Of a DNA stretch of 64,000 nt, positions 18,755-27,186 are shown one piece after another. The position numbers and the translations under genes are program-made. The notes beneath the pieces are model-generated. The model did no database searches. It was not told where the DNA came from and saw only the letters and a list, made by a program, of their open reading frames with translations. This DNA is from Maribacter algarum (ex Lu et al. 2025) (nom. illeg.). GTDB taxonomy: Bacteria > Bacteroidota > Bacteroidia > Flavobacteriales > Flavobacteriaceae. The first letter of the stretch is position 1; the number at the start of each line of letters is the position of its first letter. The stretch is from positions 62,001-126,000 of the forward strand of contig CANMAW010000008.1 of NCBI GenBank assembly GCA_947495915.1, written 5' to 3'.

Positions 18755-21256
18755 ATGAAACATACCTATTATGTAGAAGGCATGAGTTGCAACGGCTGCC
18801 GAAGTCATGTAGAAAAAACACTGTCTGAGATACAGGGTGTTTCTAAGGTTACTGTTGATTTGAAGAGCACTGAAGCAGTAATCGAAATGGAGCATCATAT
18901 TCCGATGGCTACGTTTACAAAAGCGCTAGGAACTGATGGAAGCAGATATAGTATACATGAGCAAAAGGTAAATTCGCAGTTAACAGCAATTAAACCTATG
19001 GCCGCAAACAAGGCTAAGGGCACAGGAACATTCTATTGCCCAATGCATTGTGAGGGAGATAAAATCTACGATGAAATGGGCGATTGCCCGGTATGTGGAA
19101 TGGATTTAGTTGAAGAACAAAACCTCTCTCAAGCTTCTACCAAACAATATACCTGCCCCATGCACCCAGAAGTAATTCTAGAAGCTGCTGGCGATTGTCC
19201 GATTTGCGGAATGGACCTTGTTTCGATGCAACCAGAGCTTTCTTCCGAAGAAAAAACATATAGAAAGCTTCTGATAAAGTTTAGAATTGCAACCGCATTT
19301 ACAGTACCAATCTTCTTGATTGCCATGAGCGAGATGCAAACAAATAATCCGTTATTTGAAATCATGGCGCAGCAACAATGGAATTATATTCAATTTGCGC
19401 TATCAATTCCTGTTGTTTTTTATGCCACATGGATGTTCTTTGAGCGCGCCTATAGAAGCATTAAAACATGGAATTTAAACATGTTTACATTAATTGGAAT
19501 TGGTGCTGGTGTGGCCTGGTGGTTTAGTGTGTTCGCAATGCTGTTTCCTGACTTTTTTCCACACCAATTCAAATCAGAATCAGGTACAGTACATGTGTAT
19601 TTTGAGGCGGCAACCGTGATTTTAACTTTAGTCCTGCTAGGTCAATTATTAGAGGCTAGAGCCCACAGAAAAACGAATTCTGCTGTCAAAGAATTGCTGC
19701 AATTAGCGCCAAATAAAGCTACTAAAATTGTAAGTGGTAAAGCAATTGAAGTACCTATTAATGACATTCAAATAGGTGATATTTTAAAAGTAAGACCCGG
19801 AGAAAAAATTCCCGTAGACGGACATATCACTAAAGGCAATTCGATCATTGATGAATCGATGATTAGTGGAGAACCCATTCCTGTAAATAAAACGGTTGGA
19901 GATTACGTGAATAGTGGTACTATAAATGGTAATCAAACCTTCATGATGGTTACGAAAAAGGTAGGTAGTGACACCTTACTATCACAGATAATACAGATGG
20001 TAAACAATGCTAGTAGAAGCCGTGCACCCATACAGAAGTTAGCCGATAAGGTTTCTGGCTATTTTGTGCCTATCGTAGTACTAATCGCTGTTTTGACCTT
20101 TGTAATTTGGACTTTATGGGGCCCTGAACCTGTTTATGTGTACGCCTTTGTAAATGCAATTGCAGTTTTAATCATTGCATGTCCGTGTGCTTTAGGTTTA
20201 GCAACCCCCATGTCGGTTATGGTTGGTGTTGGTAAGGGTTCTCAAAATGGAGTATTGATTAAGAATGCCGAGGCTTTAGAAACCATGGCAAAAATTAATA
20301 CCCTAATAGTAGATAAAACTGGGACCCTCACCGAAGGAAAACCATCCGTAGAAAAAATAGGAACATTTATAAATGACTATACCGAAGCAGAAGTACTGCA
20401 ATATCTTGTCTCTATAAATAGCAACAGCGAGCATCCATTAGCAGATGCTACAGTTTCCTATGGAAAAGCGCAAAACACTCAACTATTAGAAACTACAGCT
20501 TTTAATACCATTCCTGGTAAAGGTGTAGCTGCTCAAATAGCAGACCAAAAGGTAATTGTAGGGAACGCTAAAATGTTGCAACAAGAAAATATTGAAACAC
20601 CTTCAGAAGCCTTGGCCATAGTACAATCCTACCAAAAGCAAGGAAAAACAGTTTCATATATAGCAATTGACACCGTGTTAGTAGGATATGTCGTTATTTC
20701 AGATCAGATCAAAAAAAGTAGCGCACCAGTTATCAAAGCTCTTCACGACAAAGGCGTTGAAGTCATTATGTTAACTGGTGACAATAAAGAGACGGCGCAA
20801 GCGGTCGCTACTGCTTTGAATCTGAAATCATTGAAAGCCGGATTGCTACCTGAAGATAAGCTTCAAGAAATCGTGCGACTACAGCATACAGGAAGACGAG
20901 TTGCTATGGCCGGTGATGGCATCAATGACGCCCCAGCATTAGCACAAAGTGATGTGGGTATCGCCATGGGTACAGGAACTGATGTCGCCATTGAAAGTGC
21001 CATGATTACTTTACTTAAAGGAAATTTAAACGGAATATTGAAAGCCTATAACCTCAGTGAAGCTGTGATGAAAAATATTAAGCAAAACCTTTTCTTCGCT
21101 TTAATTTACAATACTTTGGGAATCCCCATAGCTGCTGGAGTACTTTTTCCAATTTTCGGATTATTACTATCTCCGATGATTGCTGCATTGGCCATGAGTT
21201 TTAGCTCTGTTTCGGTAATTGCGAATGCCTTGCGTCTGCGCAGTATAAACATTTGA
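18755..21256 (+). CDS. Heavy-metal (copper-type) translocating P1B ATPase
   Basis: An 833-residue metal exporter of the inner membrane. The N-terminus has an HMA domain with the metal site MSCNGC (Cys12, Cys15). Two zinc-ribbon-like heavy-metal-binding modules follow (CPMHCEG...CPVCGMDLV near 93 and CPMHPE...CPICGMDLV near 130). The membrane CPC motif ([12 protein letters not shown], near 475), the phosphorylated Asp (DKTGTLTEG, near 520), an SEHPLA motif and [10 protein letters not shown] complete the pump. CPC plus HMA points to Cu+ or Ag+ efflux. It stands alone; no copper chaperone or CueR-like regulator is adjacent. The Crp regulator at 21877 is convergent to it. Confidence 0.94.
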   Translation: MKHTYYVEGMSCNGCRSHVEKTLSEIQGVSKVTVDLKSTEAVIEMEHHIPMATFTKALGTDGSRYSIHEQKVNSQLTAIKPMAANKAKGTGTFYCPMHCEGDKIYDEMGDCPVCGMDLVEEQNLSQASTKQYTCPMHPEVILEAAGDCPICGMDLVSMQPELSSEEKTYRKLLIKFRIATAFTVPIFLIAMSEMQTNNPLFEIMAQQQWNYIQFALSIPVVFYATWMFFERAYRSIKTWNLNMFTLIGIGAGVAWWFSVFAMLFPDFFPHQFKSESGTVHVYFEAATVILTLVLLGQLLEARAHRKTNSAVKELLQLAPNKATKIVSGKAIEVPINDIQIGDILKVRPGEKIPVDGHITKGNSIIDESMISGEPIPVNKTVGDYVNSGTINGNQTFMMVTKKVGSDTLLSQIIQMVNNASRSRAPIQKLADKVSGYFVPIVVLIAVLTFVIWTLWGPEPVYVYAFVNAIAVLIIACPCALGLATPMSVMVGVGKGSQNGVLIKNAEALETMAKINTLIVDKTGTLTEGKPSVEKIGTFINDYTEAEVLQYLVSINSNSEHPLADATVSYGKAQNTQLLETTAFNTIPGKGVAAQIADQKVIVGNAKMLQQENIETPSEALAIVQSYQKQGKTVSYIAIDTVLVGYVVISDQIKKSSAPVIKALHDKGVEVIMLTGDNKETAQAVATALNLKSLKAGLLPEDKLQEIVRLQHTGRRVAMAGDGINDAPALAQSDVGIAMGTGTDVAIESAMITLLKGNLNGILKAYNLSEAVMKNIKQNLFFALIYNTLGIPIAAGVLFPIFGLLLSPMIAALAMSFSSVSVIANALRLRSINI

Positions 21257-21345
21257 AAACTTTAGGGAACCAATTTTCCCGATTTGCTTTAGTAGTCCAT
21301 CACCAAAACGTCATCTAAATTCCGACCTGCTTTTATAACTAATCT

Positions 21346-21650
21346 TTAATGATCTTTATGTATTAAAGGAACAGCGCTGTCATTTTCATCTTTTTTTTGC
21401 GATGCCATACTATAATAAATTGGGTAGGTTGTATCTGATACGTCTGAAGGAATGAGTCTTCCATCTGCATCAAATTTGCAGATTTGAATGTTGTTATCAT
21501 CACGAGTACCAAATGCTACTACAGCTTCCAACTCATTTAATTTGCGTATTTAAATTCGTGTCTGCACAGAGAGTTTGGTGCGAGCATCATTTATCAAAAT
21601 AGAGCGCGGCCACAATACCTGTATCATCATCCACTTTAAAAAATCCTTAC
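21346..21650 (-). pseudogene. Decayed gene fragment of unknown family
   Basis: The minus strand encodes LEAVVAFGTRDDNNIQICKF and continues for about 60 codons to a TAA at 21346, with protein-like composition. It has no proper start. Upstream the same frame reads ...INDARTKLSVQTRI, a stop, then IRKLNELEA. A neighbouring frame reads VDDDTGIVAALYFDK before its own stop. This is the look of a gene broken by frameshifts and stops. I do not recognise the parent family. Confidence 0.45.
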
Positions 21651-21751
21651 TCCATTTCAATTAAAAACAAAAAAATTCTTCTTTTTGAAATTCCCCCTTT
21701 AATAATGCTACATAATTTGGGGTGTATCCTGTATAATTAAGCATTAAAAAA

Positions 21752-21782
21752 GTTAGCAGTCAGAGTGATTTTGATTGCTGAC
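21752..21782 (-). terminator. Probable terminator of the 21.9-kb Crp/Fnr gene
   Basis: On the minus strand GTCAGCAATCA pairs imperfectly with TGACTGCTAAC around a nine-base loop and is followed by six T. It lies about 95 bp beyond the stop of the minus-strand regulator. Confidence 0.55.
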
Positions 21783-21876
21783 ATGAGCAATTAATTTTAC
21801 TCATATTTTTAGTTTTCAATATCAAAATTGCCAGATGCCATTTATAAAAATTGAACTAGTTCACTAATTATCACAA

Positions 21877-22461
21877 CTACTTTTCTGATAACGGTTTCCG
21901 CTTAATTTTACTTAAAAATTCATGAGTAATACCCAAGTAACTTGAAATTTGTCGATCGTTTAACTTTGCGACTATACTGGGGTAAGTTTCTACAAAATGC
22001 AGGTAACGTTCTTTTGCTGTTAAGCAATGATTACGCACCAATCTTCTTTGCCAAGCAATAATCGCTTTTTGGCTCATTATACGAAAGAGTCGCTCTACTA
22101 CTGGTACTTCTTCATATAAATGTTCTTTTTGAGTTTTACCTATGAGTAATACTTCACTATCTTCTAAAGCTTCTATATTTAATACTGATGGAGCATGATT
22201 CATAAAACTATCTAAGTCCATTAGCCACCACCCTTTGGCTGCAAAATACAAGGTGTTTTCATTGCCCTTTTTGTCAATGGTAAAGACGCGAAAACAACCA
22301 TTTTTTACAAAACCTTCAAACTTGCAAACCTGACCTTGAACCAGCAACATATTATTTTTACTGACCTTAGTTGGTTCAAAATAATTGCAAATAGCATCTA
22401 ACTGCTGCTCAGAAACAGCTACATCTTTTCTAATACTTTCCTTGAATAAATCGTATGACAT
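21877..22461 (-). CDS. Crp/Fnr family transcriptional regulator
   Basis: A 194-residue regulator with a beta-roll sensor (about 15-120; NNMLLVQGQVCKFEGFVKNGCFRVFTIDKKGNENTLYFA) and a C-terminal helix-turn-helix (DRQISSYLGITHEFLSKIKR). It has no obvious cofactor residues. It looks like a paralogue of the gene at 23159: both share the AxKGWWLMD/IKDWWISD segment, a C-terminal xAKERYLHF/AKDRYYSF motif and the SYLGIT helix. The two are divergent and separated by about 700 bp of decayed sequence. Confidence 0.88.
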   Translation of the reverse strand: MSYDLFKESIRKDVAVSEQQLDAICNYFEPTKVSKNNMLLVQGQVCKFEGFVKNGCFRVFTIDKKGNENTLYFAAKGWWLMDLDSFMNHAPSVLNIEALEDSEVLLIGKTQKEHLYEEVPVVERLFRIMSQKAIIAWQRRLVRNHCLTAKERYLHFVETYPSIVAKLNDRQISSYLGITHEFLSKIKRKPLSEK

Positions 22462-22747
22462 GGTTTATATAAATCTTTTTAAAAATAAAAATTTATAAAT
22501 TGGTAATCGATTCTTTTGTCATTTGATAACATCTTATTTTTAAGATGAATTGATATATTAAAAATTTAAAACTACTTACAGAATACTATAACGCATATAA
22601 ATGTGAGCGTAAATACTTTACTGATAGTTTGCGAAATGCTGTGAGTAAGTGTATCGTTTTTAATAGTTTTTTGAGGATAAATCAAATTATCTTTCTAAAA
22701 ACTTAAAACTAAACAGGTTTTTTAATTACCCTATTGAAACACTAGTA
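22462..22747. other. Non-coding region next to relics
   Basis: About 285 bp, AT-rich. It contains a perfect small palindrome, CATCTTA-TTTT-TAAGATG (22530-22547), which could be an operator or hairpin upstream of the minus-strand Crp gene. No gene is visible. Confidence 0.4.
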
Positions 22748-22975
22748 CTTCATTTGAGTGAAATGGGAAATTATAGTCTTAATGATGTGGCTCACCAAAT
22801 GTATATCGAATATCATTAAGCCGATGATTTTGCAAAGTCTGAAATGTTAAATTCTTTACTTCAAGTGTTGCTACTTAAAGCATAAAGAGCCAAACATCAG
22901 AAACGATTATAGAATTACGAGATTTAAATTGAAAACTACTGTAAGTGAAGTAGCCTACAATACCTTAGGTACTGA
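22748..22975 (+). pseudogene. Remnant of an AraC-family regulator
   Basis: The plus strand reads NYSLNDVAHQMYIEYH, a stop, ADDFAKSEMLNSLLQVLLLKA, a stop, RAKHQKR. A shifted frame then gives TVSEVAYNTLG. The middle part resembles the linker of flavobacterial AraC regulators, and TVSEVAYN resembles the second helix-turn-helix. The internal stops and frame shift show that the gene is dead. The assignment is by pattern only. Confidence 0.45.
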
Positions 22976-23158
22976 AATAGAAAACAAGATTTAGGAGAAT
23001 ATTTAGGAACCGTCATTGCCCGAATTTATGAAGGCATCAGAAACGGAGTGAACAATGTCTCTTCCGATTTTGAAGAAGTTGCACAAATGCTACATAAATC
23101 TCCGTTAGAAATGATGAAACAATTTCAAAAAACTAAAAAATACTATCTTGGGGTACTC
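22976..23158 (+). pseudogene. C-terminal remnant of an NmrA-like NAD(P)-binding oxidoreductase
   Basis: The frame reads YLGTVIARIYEGIRNG, then NNVSSDFEEVAQ and HKSPLEMMKQFQ. ARIYEGIRNG...SSDFEEV is typical of the end of NmrA-like SDR proteins (the ...TSSDLE..LGR.P.... tail). No Rossmann domain or start is present. The frame has lost its own stop and runs straight into the Crp regulator at 23159, giving an apparent 230-codon fusion from a GTG at 23048. I take the fusion to be an accident of decay. Confidence 0.55.
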
Positions 23159-23740
23159 ATGTCTATTGATAAAAAATTTATAGCGGAAGTATTCCAAAAT
23201 CTCGATTTACAACCCAATGAGGTTGAACGAATTGCTGCTACATTTGAACTTTTAGATTTAAAAAAAGGCACTATTCTTTTACATGAAAATGAAGTGGTAC
23301 ATGATCAATACTATGTGCGTTCTGGTTGCTTAAGAACTTATTTTAATGATGTTTCAGGAAAAGAGCACACCATTCAGTTTGCTATTAAGGATTGGTGGAT
23401 TAGTGATTATACCGCTTTTTTTAGTACGTCTAAAGCGTTACTTCAAATCGAATGTATTCAAGATGCCCAAGTATACAAAATCTCAAGAAAGGAGATGGAA
23501 GTTTTGTATGCTGAAATTCCATCCTTAGAGACTTTTTTTAGAAAAAAAATGGAGAAAGGCTTTGCTGCTTTTCAAAAGAGAATTTTATCTAATCTATCTC
23601 AGCCTGCCAAAGATCGATATTACTCCTTCATAAAAACCTATCCCAACATTGAGCAAAGTGTAAAGAATTACCATATTGCTTCCTACTTAGGTATTACTAC
23701 AGAAAGCCTAAGCAGAATTCGAAAAGAAATTACTTCGTAA
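23159..23740 (+). CDS. Crp/Fnr family transcriptional regulator
   Basis: 193 residues from the ATG at 23159 (MSIDKKFIAEVFQNLDL). The frame is open further upstream, but that part is an oxidoreductase relic. The sensor domain (LKKGTILLHENEVVHDQYYVRSGCLRTYF) and helix-turn-helix (NYHIASYLGITTESLSRIRKE) match the family. No ligand residues are obvious. It is a likely paralogue of the divergent regulator at 21877. The DJ-1-like lipoprotein gene follows 69 bp later but has its own -7 box. Confidence 0.87.
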   Translation: MSIDKKFIAEVFQNLDLQPNEVERIAATFELLDLKKGTILLHENEVVHDQYYVRSGCLRTYFNDVSGKEHTIQFAIKDWWISDYTAFFSTSKALLQIECIQDAQVYKISRKEMEVLYAEIPSLETFFRKKMEKGFAAFQKRILSNLSQPAKDRYYSFIKTYPNIEQSVKNYHIASYLGITTESLSRIRKEITS

Positions 23741-23782
23741 GCTTTCTTATCATAGATCAATTTTTTCTGCTCCACTATCCTA

Positions 23783-23790
23783 TAATTTTG
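23783..23790 (+). promoter_or_regulatory. -7 promoter box of the DJ-1/PfpI-like gene
   Basis: TAATTTTG, an exact TAnnTTTG match, 19 bp before the ATG at 23810. A T-rich TTTTTTCTG about 15-20 bp upstream may act as the -33 region. Confidence 0.6.
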
Positions 23791-23809
23791 TAGTCTAAAT
23801 TAGAATACA

Positions 23810-24613
23810 ATGAAAAAACTATCATTATTGATATCAGGTATCATTCTATTTTCTTCTTGCGCTGAGTCAGCAAAGAAAAAAGGTACCGATAACGAAAGTG
23901 TAACAATGAACACCGCAAAAAATACCACTATGAAGAACATTCTATTTGTAGTCACTAGTCATGACGAACTAGGTGATACTGGAGAAAAAACAGGTTTATG
24001 GATTGAAGAATTCGCTGCACCTTATTACTTATTGCTTGAAAAGGGAGCGAAAATTACTATTGCATCTCCTAAGGGAGGACAGCCTCCGATTGATCCAAAA
24101 AGTGAATTACCCGATTTTCAAACTAAAGCAACCAAAAGATTTTACCAAGATAGAAATACACAAGATGTATTAGCAAACACGGTAAAACTTAGTGCTGTAA
24201 ATCAAGCAGATTTTGATGCCGTATTTTATCCTGGTGGTCACGGACCTTTATGGGATTTAGCTGAAGACAAAAATTCTATCGCAATAATTGAAGCTTTTTA
24301 CACGAACAACAAACCTGTAAGTGCAGTATGTCACGCGCCAGCAGTCTTTAAGAATACCAAAAATAACGACGGAACTCCTTTAGTACAAGGTAAAAAAGTA
24401 ACCGGATTCACCAACAGTGAAGAAGACGCCGTTCAGTTAACTAGTATCGTTCCCTTTTTAGTAGAAGACATGTTACAGGAAGCCGGAGGAATTTATTCAA
24501 AAGGTGATGATTGGGCCCCGTATGCCGTTGAAGATGGACTATTAATTACAGGTCAGAATCCTGCATCGTCAGAACTAGTTGCTGAAATGTTATTTGAAAA
24601 ATTAGCGAAGTAA
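23810..24613 (+). CDS. DJ-1/PfpI family (type 1 glutamine amidotransferase-like) lipoprotein
   Basis: 267 residues. The N-terminus has a lipoprotein signal peptide (LFSSC, Cys17) and a linker of about 25 residues. The DJ-1/PfpI fold starts at MKNILFVVTSHDE. The nucleophile elbow is SAVCHAPAVF (Cys174), with FYPGGHGPLWDL before it and VTGFTNSEEDAVQL after, as in the Hsp31-like branch. Cytoplasmic relatives act as glyoxalase III or protein deglycases; here the protein is exported and membrane-anchored, so a periplasmic stress role is inferred. It is monocistronic, with its own promoter and terminator. Confidence 0.9.
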   Translation: MKKLSLLISGIILFSSCAESAKKKGTDNESVTMNTAKNTTMKNILFVVTSHDELGDTGEKTGLWIEEFAAPYYLLLEKGAKITIASPKGGQPPIDPKSELPDFQTKATKRFYQDRNTQDVLANTVKLSAVNQADFDAVFYPGGHGPLWDLAEDKNSIAIIEAFYTNNKPVSAVCHAPAVFKNTKNNDGTPLVQGKKVTGFTNSEEDAVQLTSIVPFLVEDMLQEAGGIYSKGDDWAPYAVEDGLLITGQNPASSELVAEMLFEKLAK

Positions 24614-24636
24614 ACGACCTACATATTAAATTGGCT

Positions 24637-24670
24637 AAAACGGCTTGAGTAGTAACTTAAGTCGTTTTTT
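24637..24670 (+). terminator. Intrinsic terminator after the DJ-1-like gene
   Basis: ACGGCTTGAGT pairs with ACTTAAGTCGT (11 bp, two G-T pairs) around an AGTA loop, preceded by AAA and followed by six T. Confidence 0.8.
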
Positions 24671-24791
24671 GTTTTCCATTATCAGGTTTATTTCATTTAT
24701 TTTAAACCATTTAAAGATACTTACATCTCTTAATTACAGTATATTTTCCACTACCCTACTCGTACTAAATATAAAAATTTTACAATTATAC

Positions 24792-24834
24792 GTAACCAGT
24801 TACGTTATTTTTATATATTTGCGTAACCAGTTAC
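24792..24834 (+). promoter_or_regulatory. MarR promoter with a pair of identical operators
   Basis: GTAACCAGTTAC occurs twice, at 24792-24803 and 24823-24834. Each is a near-perfect palindrome (GTAAC-CA-GTTAC). The copies are 31 bp apart start to start, about three helical turns. Between them lies an exact -7 box, TATATTTG (24814-24821). The first copy covers the -33 region and the second the transcription start, just 4 bp before the MarR ATG. This is the expected layout for autorepression. Confidence 0.8.
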
Positions 24835-24838
24835 ATAT

Positions 24839-25321
24839 ATGAAAGAAGATTATTTAGTTCAATTGCATTTAGAAGGTTTGCCGAGTAGATTAAAAAGGCT
24901 TAGTGATTCCTTATTATATAGTACAAGAGACCTTTATAAATCAATGAATGTTGCTATTGAACCAAACTGGAATTTAGTCTTTCGAATTTTAAAAGATTAT
25001 GAAGAACTAACCATTACTGAAATCGCTGAGAAGTTACAGTTTTCGCATCCGGCAGTCATTAAGATAACCAGTAAAATGAAAAAAAACGGTTATATCATTA
25101 GTGTTGCGGATAAAAAAGATAAAAGAAAACAAATTTTAAGGCTATCAGATAAAGCAAAGACTGAGATGGATTATTTAGAATCGCTTTGGCTTACTCAGGT
25201 AGAAGTTATAAAAGAGCTTTTTGCTGAAAGCCCAAATTTTATGCAAGAGCTTACTGAAATTGAAAACAAAATAGCATCATTAGATTATAAACAACGGGTA
25301 CTAAATTTAATGGAACAATGA
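24839..25321 (+). CDS. MarR family transcriptional regulator
   Basis: A 160-residue regulator with the MarR winged helix at about 45-110 (LTITEIAEKLQFSHPAVIKITSKMKKNGYIISVADKKDKRKQILRLSDKA). The wing carries the DKRKQ turn typical of the family. The C-terminal helices serve dimerisation. Two identical palindromes flank its promoter, so it very likely represses itself and the overlapping gene. Its stop overlaps the start of the small membrane protein by 4 bp (ATGA), so the two are translated together. Confidence 0.92.
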   Translation: MKEDYLVQLHLEGLPSRLKRLSDSLLYSTRDLYKSMNVAIEPNWNLVFRILKDYEELTITEIAEKLQFSHPAVIKITSKMKKNGYIISVADKKDKRKQILRLSDKAKTEMDYLESLWLTQVEVIKELFAESPNFMQELTEIENKIASLDYKQRVLNLMEQ

Positions 25322-25578
25322 AGATAATAATAGAGACTATCGGTTATATTGCGATTGTGGCAGGTTTCTATGCCGCTACCAAAAAAGAAATGGTGAACTT
25401 TCGAGTTTGGCACCTAATCTCAAGTGCTTTCTACGTGGTTTACGGATTTTTCATCAATTCTGGACCACTTATTATTTCAGGCATTATCTTTTGCATTATT
25501 CATTGGTATCATTTACAAAAAAACAAGACTACAAAAGGTAAAAAACCTGGCCGTAAAACAAGCATAAAACATAGCTAG
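25318..25578 (+). CDS. Small YgjV-like inner-membrane protein
   Basis: 86 residues with three hydrophobic segments (IIIETIGYIAIVAGFYAA, VWHLISSAFYVVYGFFI, PLIISGIIFCIIHWYHL) and a basic tail (KGKKPGRKTSIKHS). The pattern resembles the YgjV/SemiSWEET-like small membrane proteins, but the match is by eye. It overlaps the end of the MarR gene by 4 bp and should be controlled by the same operator pair, making it the prime target of that repressor. Confidence 0.7.
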   Translation: MKIIIETIGYIAIVAGFYAATKKEMVNFRVWHLISSAFYVVYGFFINSGPLIISGIIFCIIHWYHLQKNKTTKGKKPGRKTSIKHS

Positions 25579-25691
25579 GTGTATATGCGGCATTAAAAAA
25601 GTGCTAAGCATTGGTTTAACTAAGCAATATTCGGGTTTTTAAATATGGCGTCAATAATAATCTTTGACGTACAATAGTAAAATTCGAAAAA

Positions 25692-26414
25692 ATGAAAACA
25701 TTTATACTCATACATGGTTCATGGCATAGCGCGTGGAATTGGCATAAAGTAAAACCTATTTTAGAAGGTCGAGGGCACACCGTACTCGCTATTGATCTAC
25801 CTGGTATGGGCCGTGATAAAACGCCAATTCAAGAAGTAACTTTTGCCAAAACAGTTGAAAAAATTGTTGCCATTATCGATACTATACAAGACCAAGTTAT
25901 ACTAGTGGGTCATAGCAAAAACGGAATATTGATTTCGCAAGCCGCCGAGTACCGTTCTGAAAAAATTGAAAAACTAATTTATTTAGCCGCCTATTTAGTT
26001 CCAAACGGAAAATCACAAGCCTTTTACTCTGCTCAAGATACTAAGGCACTTTTAAAACCATATGTCACCCAGCACCCGGCAACCAAATCACATACGCTAC
26101 AAACATCCATTTACAAAGAAGGACTTTATCATGATTGCGAGGATAATATAACGGCGTTAGCGAAGTTACTTTTAAGTCATGAACCCGTAGAATCAGCAGT
26201 TGCAACCTTAAATCTCAGTAATGCAAATTATGGCAGTGTACGAAGGTTTTATATTGAATGTACTGACGACAAAGCCGTGACCCCCTTTATTCAACAAAAA
26301 ATGTACTTAGAATCTCCCTGTGAAAAAGTGTTTAAAATGAATACTAGTCATTCCCCCTTTTTTAGCCAACCAAAAGAATTATGCGAATTATTTTTAGAAA
26401 TTGCGAGGTTGTAA
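25692..26414 (+). CDS. Alpha/beta hydrolase
   Basis: A 240-residue single-domain hydrolase. The oxyanion loop is HGSWHSAWNWHKV near residue 8 and the nucleophile elbow is VGHSKNG (Ser near residue 77). The catalytic Asp is probably in IECTDDKAV and the His in TSHSPFFSQP near the end. The overall pattern resembles the methylesterase/salicylate-esterase-like group of the AB-hydrolase family. Substrate unknown, cytoplasmic. It is 113 bp from the upstream membrane protein gene and 108 bp from the DUF1330 gene. Confidence 0.87.
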   Translation: MKTFILIHGSWHSAWNWHKVKPILEGRGHTVLAIDLPGMGRDKTPIQEVTFAKTVEKIVAIIDTIQDQVILVGHSKNGILISQAAEYRSEKIEKLIYLAAYLVPNGKSQAFYSAQDTKALLKPYVTQHPATKSHTLQTSIYKEGLYHDCEDNITALAKLLLSHEPVESAVATLNLSNANYGSVRRFYIECTDDKAVTPFIQQKMYLESPCEKVFKMNTSHSPFFSQPKELCELFLEIARL

Positions 26415-26522
26415 AATTATTGTGTTTCACTATTCAAGAATAAAAAAACGGTATAAAAATGGTAAAACATTTCCATAGATTGTAATTTGCTGAAGCTTAT
26501 TTTATTCTAATTATACAAACAT

Positions 26523-26822
26523 ATGGCAACAGAGATTTTAGTCGCATTACAAGTTACAGACAACCAATTATATGATAGGTATAGGGCAGAAATGTTTCCC
26601 ATCTTACAGGCCTACGGTGGAAGTTTCGGTTACGATTTTAAAGTTGCCGAAATGCTTCAATCAGAAACTACTGAGCCCATAAATAGAGTTTTTACGATTC
26701 GCTTTCAAAATAAAGATAATATAGACTCCTTTTTTAAAAACGAAGACTATCTAGCTATTAAAAAATTATACTTTACCCCTGCCGTTACTACGGTTATAGA
26801 AATTGCTAGGTATGAAAAGTAA
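26523..26822 (+). CDS. DUF1330-like small protein
   Basis: 99 residues with a dimeric alpha-beta barrel pattern: VALQVTDNQLYDRYRAEMFPILQAYGGSFGYDFKVAE, then NRVFTIRFQNKDNIDSFFKNEDYLAIKKLYF. This matches DUF1330 proteins, which are small cytoplasmic proteins of unclear function. The Ada-like zinc protein gene starts 22 bp downstream in the same direction, so the two probably share a transcript. Confidence 0.75.
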   Translation: MATEILVALQVTDNQLYDRYRAEMFPILQAYGGSFGYDFKVAEMLQSETTEPINRVFTIRFQNKDNIDSFFKNEDYLAIKKLYFTPAVTTVIEIARYEK

Positions 26823-26844
26823 ACATTTTAAGAGTCTATGACGA

Positions 26845-27081
26845 ATGATAAGGCATAGTGACGTAGATGATAAAGTGCTTCTAAAAATGATTAAAGACGG
26901 AAACCTATCCATCGGTGGAAATCGAAATCTAAAAATTTATGGAACGCTAAATTGCAAATCTGGCAAGCGAATGAAACGGCAAAATCGAGTTTTTTTCGCT
27001 TCTGAAAAAGAGGCTATTGCCAATAAGTACCGGCCTTGTGGTCATTGCATGCGAACTGCTTATAAACTTTGGAAACTGTGA
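26845..27081 (+). CDS. Stand-alone Ada N-domain-like (methylphosphotriester repair) protein
   Basis: A 78-residue protein matching the N-terminal zinc domain of Ada (GNRNLKIYGTLNCKSGKRMK...RVFFASEKEAIANKYRPCGHC). In E. coli Ada the zinc ligands are Cys38, Cys42, Cys69 and Cys72, and Cys38 takes the methyl group from phosphotriesters. Here Cys37, Cys65 and Cys68 are present, but the Cys42 position is a lysine (Lys41), so either another residue (for example His67) completes the site or zinc is held by three ligands. It sits 105 bp upstream of an AraC-methyltransferase protein, the other two-thirds of Ada. Confidence 0.8.
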   Translation: MIRHSDVDDKVLLKMIKDGNLSIGGNRNLKIYGTLNCKSGKRMKRQNRVFFASEKEAIANKYRPCGHCMRTAYKLWKL

Positions 27082-27186
27082 ACCGACAACCCATGACCTT
27101 CACCTTGGTAAATTGAAGTCCGCAATTTTCGGGTTTAAGCAGAACATTCGTGCCATTATATTTACGCTTCAAAGAAATTGATACCA

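Noticed and set aside
23048-23158. N-terminal extension of the Crp regulator from a GTG at 23048
   Set aside because: The 37 extra residues match the tail of an NmrA-like oxidoreductase relic, while Crp homology begins at the ATG at 23159.
24645-24842. 65-codon frame between the DJ-1-like and MarR genes
   Set aside because: It covers the terminator and the operator/promoter region and is a chance AT-rich frame.
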